Positions 39,701 to 47,700 of a stretch of 64,000 nucleotides of DNA are shown one piece after another. This DNA is from Durusdinium trenchii. Lineage: Eukaryota; Sar; Dinophyceae; Suessiales; Symbiodiniaceae. The DNA lies in the NCBI GenBank assembly GCA_963970005.1, contig CAXAMN010000026.1, forward strand, positions 195,994 through 259,993, written 5' to 3'. Position 1 is the stretch's first letter; each line of letters starts with the position of its first letter. The translations under genes and the position numbers were made by a program. The notes beneath the pieces were generated by a model that was given only the letters and a program-made list of their open reading frames with translations, made no database searches and was not told the origin of the DNA.

Positions 39701-42700
39701 TCCATCCATGTGTGGTTGTCGTTGAGCAATCTAGTGACTGCGGGCGAGAAGGGGACATACAAGACTGTGATTGTTCCCACGGACTTCGTTCCAAGACTCA
39801 GGGATGTGATCGTCAAGCTTGACGCACGCTGCCAACTACCTACCTTCGTGAGGATTTGCGCAGACGTGGAGTTTCACCATGCCGTCGGTTCGTTCGGTAA
39901 GATCGCCAACATGATCAAGGACGAGCTGTCGCTGAATGGCATGATGTCCACAACGTCGGACAGATTCTGGCGAGCCATTTCGGTCGCCGGAAGCGGTCAC
40001 CCCTACTCTATGAAGTCTGGAACCTCTTTGGTCCACGCTGTCATGGAAAAGCGCTTGTTCAGAGAAAAGATGCTCGCTTCTTGCTTTATGGCACCGGATC
40101 CCTTGACCGAAGCGAATAGCCTCCATGATCCCAACTTGGAACACGTGTTGCAGGACAAAGAGAGGTTGTATCAGTACTTGTTCGGAGATTCCGTAAGAGG
40201 AAGCCATGCTTATCAGTCCACTGCGGAGCCTTCAGGTGAGAATGAGTCTGAGAGGAGGAAGAGGGAGAAGGTAAGGAGAGAGAACAAGATGCCATGGATG
40301 GATGAGTACTGGGGAGTCCTTCAGCCAGAACCAATATACTCAAGGACTCAAAGGTGGTACGTCATTGATGACTTTAAGGAGGGTGAGGAAATTTGCTGCG
40401 ATTACTGTCTGTTCTGCAATCCCATAGACTTCGAGTTGAAAGACGATTGCTACGCGGAATGCATCAACGGAGCAGCAAACAGATGCCGTGGGATGTCCGC
40501 AGAAGACTACGTCCAGAAGCGATTTCATGCATGCGCTCGATTGCTTCACAACTTCGGCATGGGGCAAACGGTATCTTCTCCCACCATCGTAATCTCCGAG
40601 ATGAACCCGCACGATGACTTGATGAAGTTTTTACACGAGGCGATGATCATCTTCAATGAGAATCCAGGTTTCCAGAAGGAGATTTCGTTCTTCGGGGGGA
40701 TCAGGTTGTCATCAACAATGACGGAGAACTTCTTCAAAACGAGGAGAGGACCCAGCATCCATGTGGAAAAGCAGAAAGTCGGCAGCGCCAAGTACTTCCA
40801 GGGATCCTATGACCTTGGCAACGTATGCTACACCAAATACCTCAAGACCATACTGGAACCCGATGTATTCCGCACTATATTCGGAGATGATCCCACGGAG
40901 GAACGGGTAGGTGACATGGTGGAAGCGCTGCTGGGCATGTTCGAAGTTGCTCAACTCTTCAGGCACATGTTCAGGAGATGGGGTGACATCGAAGCTTTGA
41001 GGACGGGATTAGAGGAATCCATCAAACGCGTCACTGCATCGCTGTACGACAGGACAACATATGAGAACCGAAAGCGATCGATGATTAGAACCATGGACCC
41101 GCACTCTGATGAGGCGGCAAGCGTGGCGCTGATTCTCGTCCGCATGAGGACTATGCCGCTTCCTGAATTCGACATCGACCACTTCTTCGAAATCGGAAAA
41201 GAACCAGAACAGGGAACAGGAGCCACTGGCGAGCCCGAGGCCGAAGGTGTCGATATGGAGACTGAATGTGTACAGGAGAAGGAGGAGCAAGACGTTGACA
41301 TGTCCGACCCGAAGACATCAATACTGCATGCCATCGACGAATTTGAGAAGAAGATCGGGCAGGCAGAATTCTGCATCCACTGCATGGAGTCGGGACACAC
41401 AACTCTAAATTGCGAGAAGACCCTTCCATCCTCACCTACAGTCACCTCGGTGTTGAGTGATTGGAAGAAGAGAGTGAAGGGAGAGGTTGCACCCGACGAT
41501 GTACCATCAGGACATCCAACCGAACAGCCTAAGAAGAAGAAGCAGAGAGCGTCGCCCACTCCAGATAGAAAGGTCGACAGCGAGTTCAGGCGCAAAGAAA
41601 TGTTAAAAGCAAGAGTCGTGACAATGTTCGACCATGACGGATTCACCTTGATCGAAAGTGCTGATGAAGTCGAAGGAGGACCACATTCCTACAATGGGCG
41701 GAAGCTTGTGGAAGCAAGCCCTAAGGATATGAAAGAGGTGTATGAATTTGTCGAGAAGGCATTTGTGCACTCCAGTTCCCTCACACCAAAGGCATGTCAT
41801 CACTTCTACCCCCTACCAACACGGAGGGAGAAGGGATACAAGCCGATCGACCCCATGACGATGGTCGGGAAAGTTGAACTAGTACCGATCAACGGAGTCA
41901 CTTTCGCTGCAAAGAACTCCGACTACGGCAACCACAAGTATCCGACTCCAGACTGTCGAGTACGTGAATACAGCCAAACGAGCCAGGCCCTGAGTCGTCG
42001 ATTGGGAGCGAAGTTGAGACATCGAATTGGACGCCAGTTCAGGACAGGAGGAAGACTCGCACCAATCAAATGCGATGAAGGCGCATGGGTGTCATGGGAA
42101 GACCTGTTAGGTGATAATGCAGTTTGGGAAGACGGTTATCACTACGGCAACATAGATATCGTGACCAAGAAGGCGCGTTTGGAGAAGTACTTCGACCAAA
42201 ACTATGAGTGTTTCCGCATGACCAAGAGGGTCAGATTCCAAATGTTAGCGGTCCGCGTTCACCCTGATGAACTCAATGAGCCTGATGACCCGATGGAGAA
42301 GGGATGGATCAACGAACTCAAGGACATGGGAATCTCTAAAGGAAGACTCCACCATAGCGATGGATGGTGCTTTCCCGTGGCTGTAAGAGCAACCTCGGCA
42401 CACTCAACGGACGGCGGAGGTTATGACGTTACCATTGACATCGACCACATTGGGTCGAGAATGACCAACGACATGGCCCTATCTATGGTGACTGCATTTC
42501 ACGCTACCAATCTCGGAGCGCTGACTTCAATCATGCGACGAGGGCTAGTGCCGGGAGGTCTCGGTTCATCGGGAAGGGATTCTATCCACTTCACATGCTT
42601 TCCGCCATGGGCCTGGGAGCAGGGCTACAAGGGTAAACCTTGGCTGGGTCGTAAGGTTGCAATGAGGGATCGCCCAGTGGTTCTCTACATTCCGGTGTGG

Positions 42701-42772
42701 AAGCTGCAGGAGTACGGACTTCTCATCTCAGCGACTGGCTCTCTATTGGTTGAACGTCGTTCCCTTCGATGA
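33716..42772 (+). CDS. Element B ORF3: reverse transcriptase-RNase H fused to the extension and Tpt1 domain
   Basis: It is in phase with ORF2 across the single TGA; 33716 is a GTG and not a convincing start. YVDD lies at 34259-34270, and RNase H ends with AADIHTKGF (about 35330-35350). The extension runs without a break where element A changes frame. It holds the methyltransferase-like domain (36650-37220), helical regions, a Pro-rich linker (38780-38950) and the alpha/beta-like region (39490-40080). It then holds a Cys-rich module (40395-40490), the possible RNase III-like segment (40800-40960), a CCHC knuckle (41372-41413) and most of the Tpt1 domain (41965-42772). The frame ends inside that domain; the remaining strands continue in the +1 frame in ORF4. 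Confidence 0.87.
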   Translation: MATSKKKGEEVHLARVHGICVEKNYQLPDDDPKRKFKGRGVLLGDQVKNQNFEAALFQDLGNSPATFEAARWADFYGCLEGNDVQVADAIRAYIQALLGGVPCWAELPWEAWPKHLQEEITRRGLKRPMCRVNKALYGHPDSGTMWEQHCDESVRALEFKPVGPEWPSMYYHEKLDLLLVIYVDDLKLAGPKENLKKGWDLLRSKLRIEPETEVGLYLGCVLSKGEDKLADGSKVTTMTYDMSALLKMSVVKYLDIVGKDTVLKKVATPMLPDVTKDHPSRAPCSTQKGLAVTCTWCGTCFSPDQAASKARSTDDDVKSDAKEQPRGTLAPHAASLLMKLLYAARIARFDLLRAINVLARNVTKWTVADDAKLHHLMCYVHHSADQKMVGWVGDSKADLSLALFADADYAGCGQSLKSTSGAHMHVQGKRTRFPLAGGSKRQGCVSHSTPEAEIVAADYALRTLGIPSISAWETLMRTPPRIVFYDDNQAMINVMRSGRNPTMRHMERTHGISITWLYEMFKRDYLLLVYEVTARMAADIHTKGFDDANSWKHACLLINILSDDGLRSQALLDLMKPTHDGLSYAKQLQKDRHSKVPTYPYTTIPVVPPQLYQPGLSSKEGLQEIPGYDPYVMVRTPKLYRLRPPRAPPDMAYLRSTWILQDAQWQQIEDKVDPNLEPVRFDRWVERAFFQFHPLSSPLPEASAPASGHFNAAILPRLLFSLRPLVQCRELQQTLRDSSLYLSIHHCSTSALHVLNALTRLVHGGNGGSGGSSMIFDNFVSDPEEQEHSVHDHWEVDEEAKTLTRIHSSPRRKAFCPGDAPSCPVDMSRIKDDRMTYRQGSQFESSDFEDCVKDYWRHSGGGTHTKTHLRWIGKTVFTLRGNDAESENEEAQSAAIALCSTPKRMKTIPLKDIIVPTFVSVSKAKSEESKEHRIVDVNLRRHDGEIAYRYQFVLCEEDDNLAARDERMVIDLYDIGKEPAFILLCSEECNHFTHLAAKHDCTIVTVSQSDDLTSPYGIARALATVRSEKDAVMFAGPCTGGSAWSRYNAKVSDAIAKSIELKRALYWDLWERFETVMTRVLRIGAAALFELPRYCAYWKDQRVQRLLSGTDCDCHVFDGCMYGLGAEFNDSHSNKKLIKKPWEIVSWNLEFGDQLSRTCDKSHSHRDCAGKYTKTTQLYNKKIVGIILKTVTKRIAEFQKSEKMMHAVPCLMIRALGSSFNERSVCDATSNETVYTCDEHGTQISHVRRIEPHGIHDFQACCVCLCDHSTASPVRFSDVAMASVGGVMNYNSNTSGYPTFIIKILDGLVEMRERGQITLPPRMSKSTHGLDVVEAWIAVGIPPLVPLSINYAMSRTKSDDTKFLTASLKKLVGYMNEDEKKEKTGDLARRYKLSMATIKGRFGNDASGVFGNLSRYLVEPQEIGAIDDLWDDVRDFINSGRLNDTMVAYQQWRNLSGSANESMNMREAADPSDHVYATRLESYYTIFYHTSDKLTSRNAKEKVQELIETVNGEIRNMALAIRVHNSDSALDKIHVIDVLEDLIARKRGLPKYRSAAQNHMETFLGSMSVMVQYLDNCKPPVALIIPEELRFMREKVMPMINQWIPVEPTMFRVQYNAAAAESGRQDEYNRRSSAFKSYTEYIEEMKKKIEDKVIPSLPFWDMVESEGPEPPDVAHRPKWCPPLQIYGDFARPKAKPMPRAPRPPPPSSSFEQQNFSERPSDSSTGHGPASSKRWGRTGGSASTGAASRDISVTTWFRMPLPMGSSKYYVFGKDYFSQDMKVYAMVSTNQVPSGHIVEGPCTVNGQMTWLQYLRRLTSYLMFWHGGYQESVIDRNYYKEDAHWFAQYTNIYDSTQVSLAGGLPSPRTLYNLCYPMEAKVIDEAELELRMRETLKGFIPSVTCQPATRTNDGESVHCEFIGAMKTSKVILMSDFEYITKSNSGKQTVFAQSLLSLGWDKVINMSCTPEYKKGVMTDPYGFINFVRDRIDDVKRHEPTSIHVWLSLSNLVTAGEKGTYKTVIVPTDFVPRLRDVIVKLDARCQLPTFVRICADVEFHHAVGSFGKIANMIKDELSLNGMMSTTSDRFWRAISVAGSGHPYSMKSGTSLVHAVMEKRLFREKMLASCFMAPDPLTEANSLHDPNLEHVLQDKERLYQYLFGDSVRGSHAYQSTAEPSGENESERRKREKVRRENKMPWMDEYWGVLQPEPIYSRTQRWYVIDDFKEGEEICCDYCLFCNPIDFELKDDCYAECINGAANRCRGMSAEDYVQKRFHACARLLHNFGMGQTVSSPTIVISEMNPHDDLMKFLHEAMIIFNENPGFQKEISFFGGIRLSSTMTENFFKTRRGPSIHVEKQKVGSAKYFQGSYDLGNVCYTKYLKTILEPDVFRTIFGDDPTEERVGDMVEALLGMFEVAQLFRHMFRRWGDIEALRTGLEESIKRVTASLYDRTTYENRKRSMIRTMDPHSDEAASVALILVRMRTMPLPEFDIDHFFEIGKEPEQGTGATGEPEAEGVDMETECVQEKEEQDVDMSDPKTSILHAIDEFEKKIGQAEFCIHCMESGHTTLNCEKTLPSSPTVTSVLSDWKKRVKGEVAPDDVPSGHPTEQPKKKKQRASPTPDRKVDSEFRRKEMLKARVVTMFDHDGFTLIESADEVEGGPHSYNGRKLVEASPKDMKEVYEFVEKAFVHSSSLTPKACHHFYPLPTRREKGYKPIDPMTMVGKVELVPINGVTFAAKNSDYGNHKYPTPDCRVREYSQTSQALSRRLGAKLRHRIGRQFRTGGRLAPIKCDEGAWVSWEDLLGDNAVWEDGYHYGNIDIVTKKARLEKYFDQNYECFRMTKRVRFQMLAVRVHPDELNEPDDPMEKGWINELKDMGISKGRLHHSDGWCFPVAVRATSAHSTDGGGYDVTIDIDHIGSRMTNDMALSMVTAFHATNLGALTSIMRRGLVPGGLGSSGRDSIHFTCFPPWAWEQGYKGKPWLGRKVAMRDRPVVLYIPVWKLQEYGLLISATGSLLVERRSLR
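36650..37220 (+). other. Degenerate cytosine-methyltransferase-like domain in element B
   Basis: Blocks matching element A are MFAGPCTGGSAW, FELPRYCAYW, DGCMYGLG and a C-x3-H-x-H-x3-C cluster. PC and the Glu of ELP stand where motif IV and motif VI of C5-methyltransferases would be. Conservation between two divergent elements suggests selection for a function, not necessarily methylation. Confidence 0.35.
41372..41413 (+). other. CCHC zinc knuckle inside the C-terminal extension
   Basis: CIHCMESGHTTLNC fits C-x2-C-x4-H-x4-C exactly. This retroviral-type knuckle normally sits in Gag, which here has CCCH fingers instead. Element A does not show the same pattern at the equivalent place; it has a CYCCAIC cluster. 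Confidence 0.75.
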
Positions 42773-42830
42773 GGTTAAAGGGGCATGGTTGCAATGCGAC
42801 AATGCGGAACCCGGACAGCCTGAGAAGATC
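41965..42830 (+). other. Tpt1/KptA-like RNA 2'-phosphotransferase domain, element B (frame-broken)
   Basis: The same blocks as in element A are present. LRHRIG supplies Arg (42017-42019) and GAWVSWEDLL is the GW block. VRATSAHST supplies Arg (42386-42388) and His (42401-42403) with R-x4-H spacing. FHATNLGALTSIMRRGLVPGG gives the HxT...I...GL block (His 42500-42502). GRDSIHF supplies Arg (42575-42577) and is closer to the family's R-x-x-V-H-L than the A copy. RPVVLYIPVWKLQEYG matches the C-terminal strand. Similarity then passes to the +1 frame between about 42735 and 42750, so the last strands are encoded at the start of ORF4. Confidence 0.82.
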
Positions 42831-44297
42831 GAATGGATCCGGTTACTCAGTGGGGAACCCGACCCTGGAAGCTACCTTGTTCTAGAGTCCAAATACGGAA
42901 ACCCGATCATGATTCCACGCTTTCAAAAGCTTGAGAGCTTAGCGGTTGAGGTTCAGGACGATACCTACTCCGAGGACGACGCCAAAATCTCAAAGCTGTT
43001 GGGTATGATCGAGGAGAGTGGCGTTTACCCAGAGTATGATAACACCGAGTGGCAGGAACTCTTCGAGGAGATCGTGTATCGCCGAGCGATGAAAGACTAC
43101 GATTCAAGGCCGTGTCCTAACTGTCTTGGCGAAGTCGATGTGCGATTGACGATATGTCCGCACTGCGTAGCGGTTTTGATCGCGAATGGGAAGCTCACAC
43201 ATGTGGTACCCAAGGAGACAAGGGACCGCAATCAACGATCACCTCCGAAAGATGTCCCAGCCGGTTCTTCCGGTGAAACAACCTCTGCTGCAGGTGCAAA
43301 CATCGATGAAGTCATCAAGAACGCACGCAAGACAGCCGAAGAGGTCATTGAGATCGAGGAATCCGAAGGAGAGGAAGAGGAGGAAGTTCCTATCATTTTG
43401 AAGGAACGACCGGACGAAGCTGAAGGCGAACCCGAGTATCGGGAGGTCCCTCAAGATGGATACGGGAATGAACTTCCGAAGCCTTTCCCCTTCGCAATTG
43501 ACGAATTGCCGCAAGAAGCTGCGATCCCCATCGACCACAACTTTGCCGTCACACAGCAATTTGATCTGAGGTTGATGAAGTTGATCAAGGGCTTGGCCAA
43601 CGCAACGTTCGACATCAACTGCTTTGAGAGTCGTGAAGATGTACTGCGAATGTTCGACGATGGACAGCGGCATGACACTCCGCACAATAGATGGCCAATA
43701 GTACCGAAAGATCCGGATACTGGGTTTCCAAGACGTCTCAAGAGAGACGAGGTCGTAGGCATGAGCAGATGGACCGACGACGTGTTTGCAGCAGAAGCGT
43801 GGCAGATCTATGAATTCCACGCCAACGTTGTTCATCCGATGATGATCACTGCAATCCGCTGCGGGCTTAGCCACAAGTACCTCAAAGAGGTCGGCAACAC
43901 TCAGCGTAGCATGAGTGATCCAAAGGCTCGAAAGTCTGAGACCCAGGATGAGATCATCGAGAAATTGGCATTCATCTCAAATTTCATCAGACGCATGATC
44001 AAGAAGACCTTCGGAGCGAGCCGATATAGTTACTACCAGAAACCAGATGACGAAAGTGCCGCTCCATACAAGTTCATCGACATTAGTCCTGCCATCAAAT
44101 CGGAGAGGAAGAATGTCACGAAGGAGATCCTCGTTGCATGCCGCTACTATGGCATAGAGGTATCCGATATCCAAGCAAGGAAATTGAAGTCCTTCGAGGA
44201 GCAGATCCGAGCGGGAAATCCAAGGAACGTTGAGCTCATCAAGGACTACATTGGCTTTGTCGGCGCTGACTACATGCGACAACTCACGAATGGTTGA
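42750..44297 (+). CDS. Element B ORF4: end of Tpt1 domain, zinc ribbon and C-terminal helical domain
   Basis: This 515-codon frame overlaps ORF3 and continues its homology in the +1 frame. The first residues (VVPFDEVKGAW) complete the Tpt1 domain. A zinc ribbon CPNC...CPHC follows at about 43110-43165, then an acidic Glu-rich stretch (43330-43410) and a helical domain (43520-44280) matching the end of element A's ORF4. The listed ATG is probably not a start; the frame change looks like a 1-nt indel, since element A reads this part in one frame. Confidence 0.72.
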   Translation: MNVVPFDEVKGAWLQCDNAEPGQPEKIEWIRLLSGEPDPGSYLVLESKYGNPIMIPRFQKLESLAVEVQDDTYSEDDAKISKLLGMIEESGVYPEYDNTEWQELFEEIVYRRAMKDYDSRPCPNCLGEVDVRLTICPHCVAVLIANGKLTHVVPKETRDRNQRSPPKDVPAGSSGETTSAAGANIDEVIKNARKTAEEVIEIEESEGEEEEEVPIILKERPDEAEGEPEYREVPQDGYGNELPKPFPFAIDELPQEAAIPIDHNFAVTQQFDLRLMKLIKGLANATFDINCFESREDVLRMFDDGQRHDTPHNRWPIVPKDPDTGFPRRLKRDEVVGMSRWTDDVFAAEAWQIYEFHANVVHPMMITAIRCGLSHKYLKEVGNTQRSMSDPKARKSETQDEIIEKLAFISNFIRRMIKKTFGASRYSYYQKPDDESAAPYKFIDISPAIKSERKNVTKEILVACRYYGIEVSDIQARKLKSFEEQIRAGNPRNVELIKDYIGFVGADYMRQLTNG

Positions 44298-44628
44298 GCA
44301 TTGGGGTCATACCGACATGCCACTTCCGGTACTTCAAGTACTGAGGGATCTCGGGTAATTCATGATGACCGTTTTGGCATCATGGGAGTGAGATAGGATT
44401 GTGTCTCACACCGTTGGTAATCGCATGATACCATAGGTAGGTGCACGTTTTCCGCTTGTAGCTCCATTGCCTGTTTGATCCAACTTTCAAGCGAATGCAA
44501 GATCTTTTGCTAATTCAATTCAATAGGACATACTGGTTGACCTCCAATACACTTTTGAGAACGTGATTCGTTCTCCGGTTTTTACATCCACTCATCTCCC
44601 TTCCCCGTCGAAGTACGGATGTGGGGGG
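44298..44628 (+). other. Element B 3' non-coding region and polypurine tract
   Basis: No gene is seen. The region ends with GGGGGG (44623-44628) directly before the 3' LTR, a short polypurine tract like that of element A. Confidence 0.7.
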
Positions 44629-44789
44629 TGTCAATAGGGATGGGGTCCCAGTATAGTCGCTATACAGGTACACGCCATATACATTTTGGCTCAAGTGCCC
44701 AACCAGGTAAAAAGGAGCTTTAGCGCGCGAGCTTCATGTTGACCTAAGAGCTAGAACGGGGCCAGGGCACACCTTTCCATCCGTTCACA
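44629..44789 (+). repeat. Element B 3' LTR (161 bp)
   Basis: Appears identical to 27383-27543 and carries the spliced-leader-like sequence at 44675-44695. The right target duplication GTTTC follows at 44790-44794. Confidence 0.95.
44675..44695 (+). promoter_or_regulatory. Dinoflagellate spliced-leader-like sequence in B 3' LTR
   Basis: Second copy of the site at 27429-27449, ending CATTTTGGCTCAAG in sense orientation. Confidence 0.75.
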
Positions 44790-44794
44790 GTTTC

Positions 44795-47700
44795 AATACT
44801 TGCACATAATTATATTATACACTGTCTCTGTCTCAGGATGGATTTGCGCTTGCCTTCCATAGTTGTCTATTTCCTAGCCCGCCTTCCTTCATGTTTGCAA
44901 ACATGGTGTTGCGGTGTTAGCAGTGAGATAGTTTTGCTTTTGTCTCCGTTTGCCTTCTCTTGGTTTATGTTGTGTTTATGAGTGATGTGTCCCCTTCATT
45001 GAGTCCCCAAACAGCCAGCTTACACTTGCCCCATGGAAGTGGGTCTTGTCATGTCCTACGATGGATTTGTTACTTCCCAATTCCAGTGCATTGTCGCCCT
45101 TTTGTGTCTGCTGCATGCTTGTCAGGAGCAGGAGATGACTTGGTTCTTCTCTCCATTTTCCCTGCGTCACCCCCCCAAAAAAGAAGCCTGGCAAGAAAAG
45201 GCCTGAAGAAGACACTAGAACCGGCTATTTGTAGAAAACTATCGCAGAGTCCTAGAGTGATTTGCCCTGCTGATCCCTGATCTATACCGCAATGTTCCTC
45301 GCAGGGTCTAGACAAATGAATAATGAACCTTGAACATCAGATCGCAACAGAGACACTTGGTGTGACTAGTGACTAGTGGAATAGTAGCAGTAAGTCAGTC
45401 TTCCGAGTTGCATCGAAATTGGTTGAGGTGGGATGGGTGGGATGTGCAGCAGATCGTGATAGATCGTGAAGGTTTTGATCAGATAGTTGCATCATAATAA
45501 TATATATATATATGTTGATTTTGCATTCACAAGTCACAAGTATCATGGTATCATCGTGCAATGCCTTTTGGCGAGTCTGGTATAGTCTGGTCATGTTTGA
45601 AGAGGGTGCTTTTCAACTTTTTTTTCAAGGCCATGTATTTGCACTGTGATATCATTCAAGTCGGCAAGACCTGGCAGGGAGAAGGTAGGTCTTACAGCAC
45701 TGGCATCACTGAGCACTGAATTCTGAACTCTACCCGGACTCTACCCGGACTGAAAGCATCTGGCCAGATGTGTAGCTTTCTGTTTACTTTGCTGGATCTT
45801 ACAAGCATCATCGACATCTAATATACTTCCTGAACCTGTTGGAGCGTTCAGGAGTGTATGAAACAGATGACGCTTATTGGCTCAGCTTCATGCAACAGCA
45901 GCACATTTTAAGAGTAATCAGTAATCATGTCGACTGAAGTGCAACCTTGCTGACGAATTTCAACTTGCAACATTTGCAAGGAAAACCTTTGCGGAGAGCA
46001 CAGATAAGAATCAGAAGGCTGGCAAGCTGGACCGGGACATGTTTGTTCAAAGTTCAAAGGTCAGCCTGGACCTTCCATGTCTTCACAACAATAGACAATA
46101 GTGCTCACTTAGAAAGACTTTGAAGCAGGCTTCTGTTCCTATCAGCCTGTGCGTGCGTCGATCAGTCAGGCGCCAAGAATTGCCCCTCCAGATATGGGCC
46201 TTTGGCGCTTTTCGCAGGCGTTGATCGCAGTGATTGAGTGGCATTGATGGCTACAGCAGCTACAGTTGCGCAAACGAATGAAAGGAGTTTCTAAGAATCC
46301 AGCAAGCGAACCAGGCTGAAACAAAGCTGGTAGCTGTCATCGGCGGAACCGTACAGGCTGTGACAGAGTAAACGGTACTGCGTGCATTCAATCCATCAGG
46401 TCAAACCTGACAAAGTGAATCATCGTGATTGCTTTTTCAACTGGTGTCTTTTGCAGGTCGCACCTGCAGCTCCACAGCGTGATTGGTTGCTGGGATGGAT
46501 TGAATCGACGGATATGATGATGTCATTGCTGTGTCGAATTACATTACTGCATCATTTCAGAGGAAGTTCAGTTGAGAGACATCAGAGTTATATATATATA
46601 TTGGACATATATATATATATAGGTGTGCAGCGAAACGTTAAGATAATTAAATAAACACATATAATTACAATAACAATTAATCACATATATATATATATAG
46701 TATTATATATATACTTTGGTTCCGCAGGGGTTGTGAGTGCTTGAAAGTGAGAGTGTGAGAAGCTCCGAATTTTGCAGGGTGGCCCTAAAATTCAGTGTGT
46801 GGGGCGGGGATGCTTGGGGCTGATTTTCGCCTTCCTTCTATCGCACTTATATACATTGGGGAGTGCAACCGATGGTTTGTTGACTTTGTCAAGTTGCGTA
46901 ATTATGCGCAATTCAGGATTGAGTAGCGACAGGCTCCCTGAACATACTGTAGGGTCATGTCGTTTGCGGGTAGGAGTCACCTTAGCCGATCCGTCGTTTG
47001 AATTTGCAATGAACCGTTCACACTATCTGCAACTGTCAAAAGCTCACATGGCCCAGAAAACCTGCGATGGGGTTTGGTTGGACCTGATGGTCGTGGCATT
47101 AAGGCAAAGACCACGATTCGCTGACCCTCCCCAAACAAAAACCTGCAAGCACAGATCAAAGACGACGGCAGCTTCATTCAAGCAGACAAATTGCACAAGC
47201 CGCAGCTTACAGCTGTGGTCGAGGCCGGGCTTGTTGTCGTGGCCAGGCCCAATTGGGGTGTGGCCCATAGCCATCTAGGACTCTAGAACATCTACCTCTG
47301 GCTGACAGCCAAGTGCACCCTGCAGTGTGCACCATCGCGCAACTTTTGCTGGCGATTGCAAAGAGGGGTGTAGGTTGCTGTGCACTGCATATAATATACG
47401 TTCAAGGCGGTCTAAAAACTTTGGTCTCCACCTCTTTGAGTTGACCTCCGATCGGAGATCTTTTGCGGTTTTGCATTCCTGTTTTGGGAGGTAACAAAGT
47501 GTGCCACAGTTGGTAGGGAATAATGGTATTTGAAGCGATTTGTAACATGTGAACTGATCGAGGATAAAACGCAATGTGGTGATGTGGTAAAGGGATTTGT
47601 GATGTGGATGTGCTGATGTGCCAACAGTATGTAACCCGTAGCTACACGCATGCTCACTATAGTTCCAAATGTCAATCAGCAGGGTTCACACTAGGTCCAA

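Larger units (their letters stand above)
27383..44789 (+). mobile_element. Element B: complete giant copia-type LTR retrotransposon
   Basis: The 17,407-bp element has 161-bp LTRs that appear identical (TG...CA) and a GTTTC duplication. Its protein layout matches element A throughout, including the long extension after RNase H, but the two differ strongly in sequence and in where frames break, so they are different families of one lineage. Coding comprises a Gag frame, a protease-to-Tpt1 frame of about 4,070 codons interrupted by one TGA, and a short final frame. It is inserted into a minus-strand LINE remnant and lies 1,956 bp downstream of element A, in the same orientation. Confidence 0.95.

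Noticed and set aside
45495..45515. (TA)n tracts here and near 47805, 54600 and 55300 as promoters
   Set aside because: They are plain dinucleotide microsatellites without linked genes, and TATA boxes are not typical of dinoflagellates.
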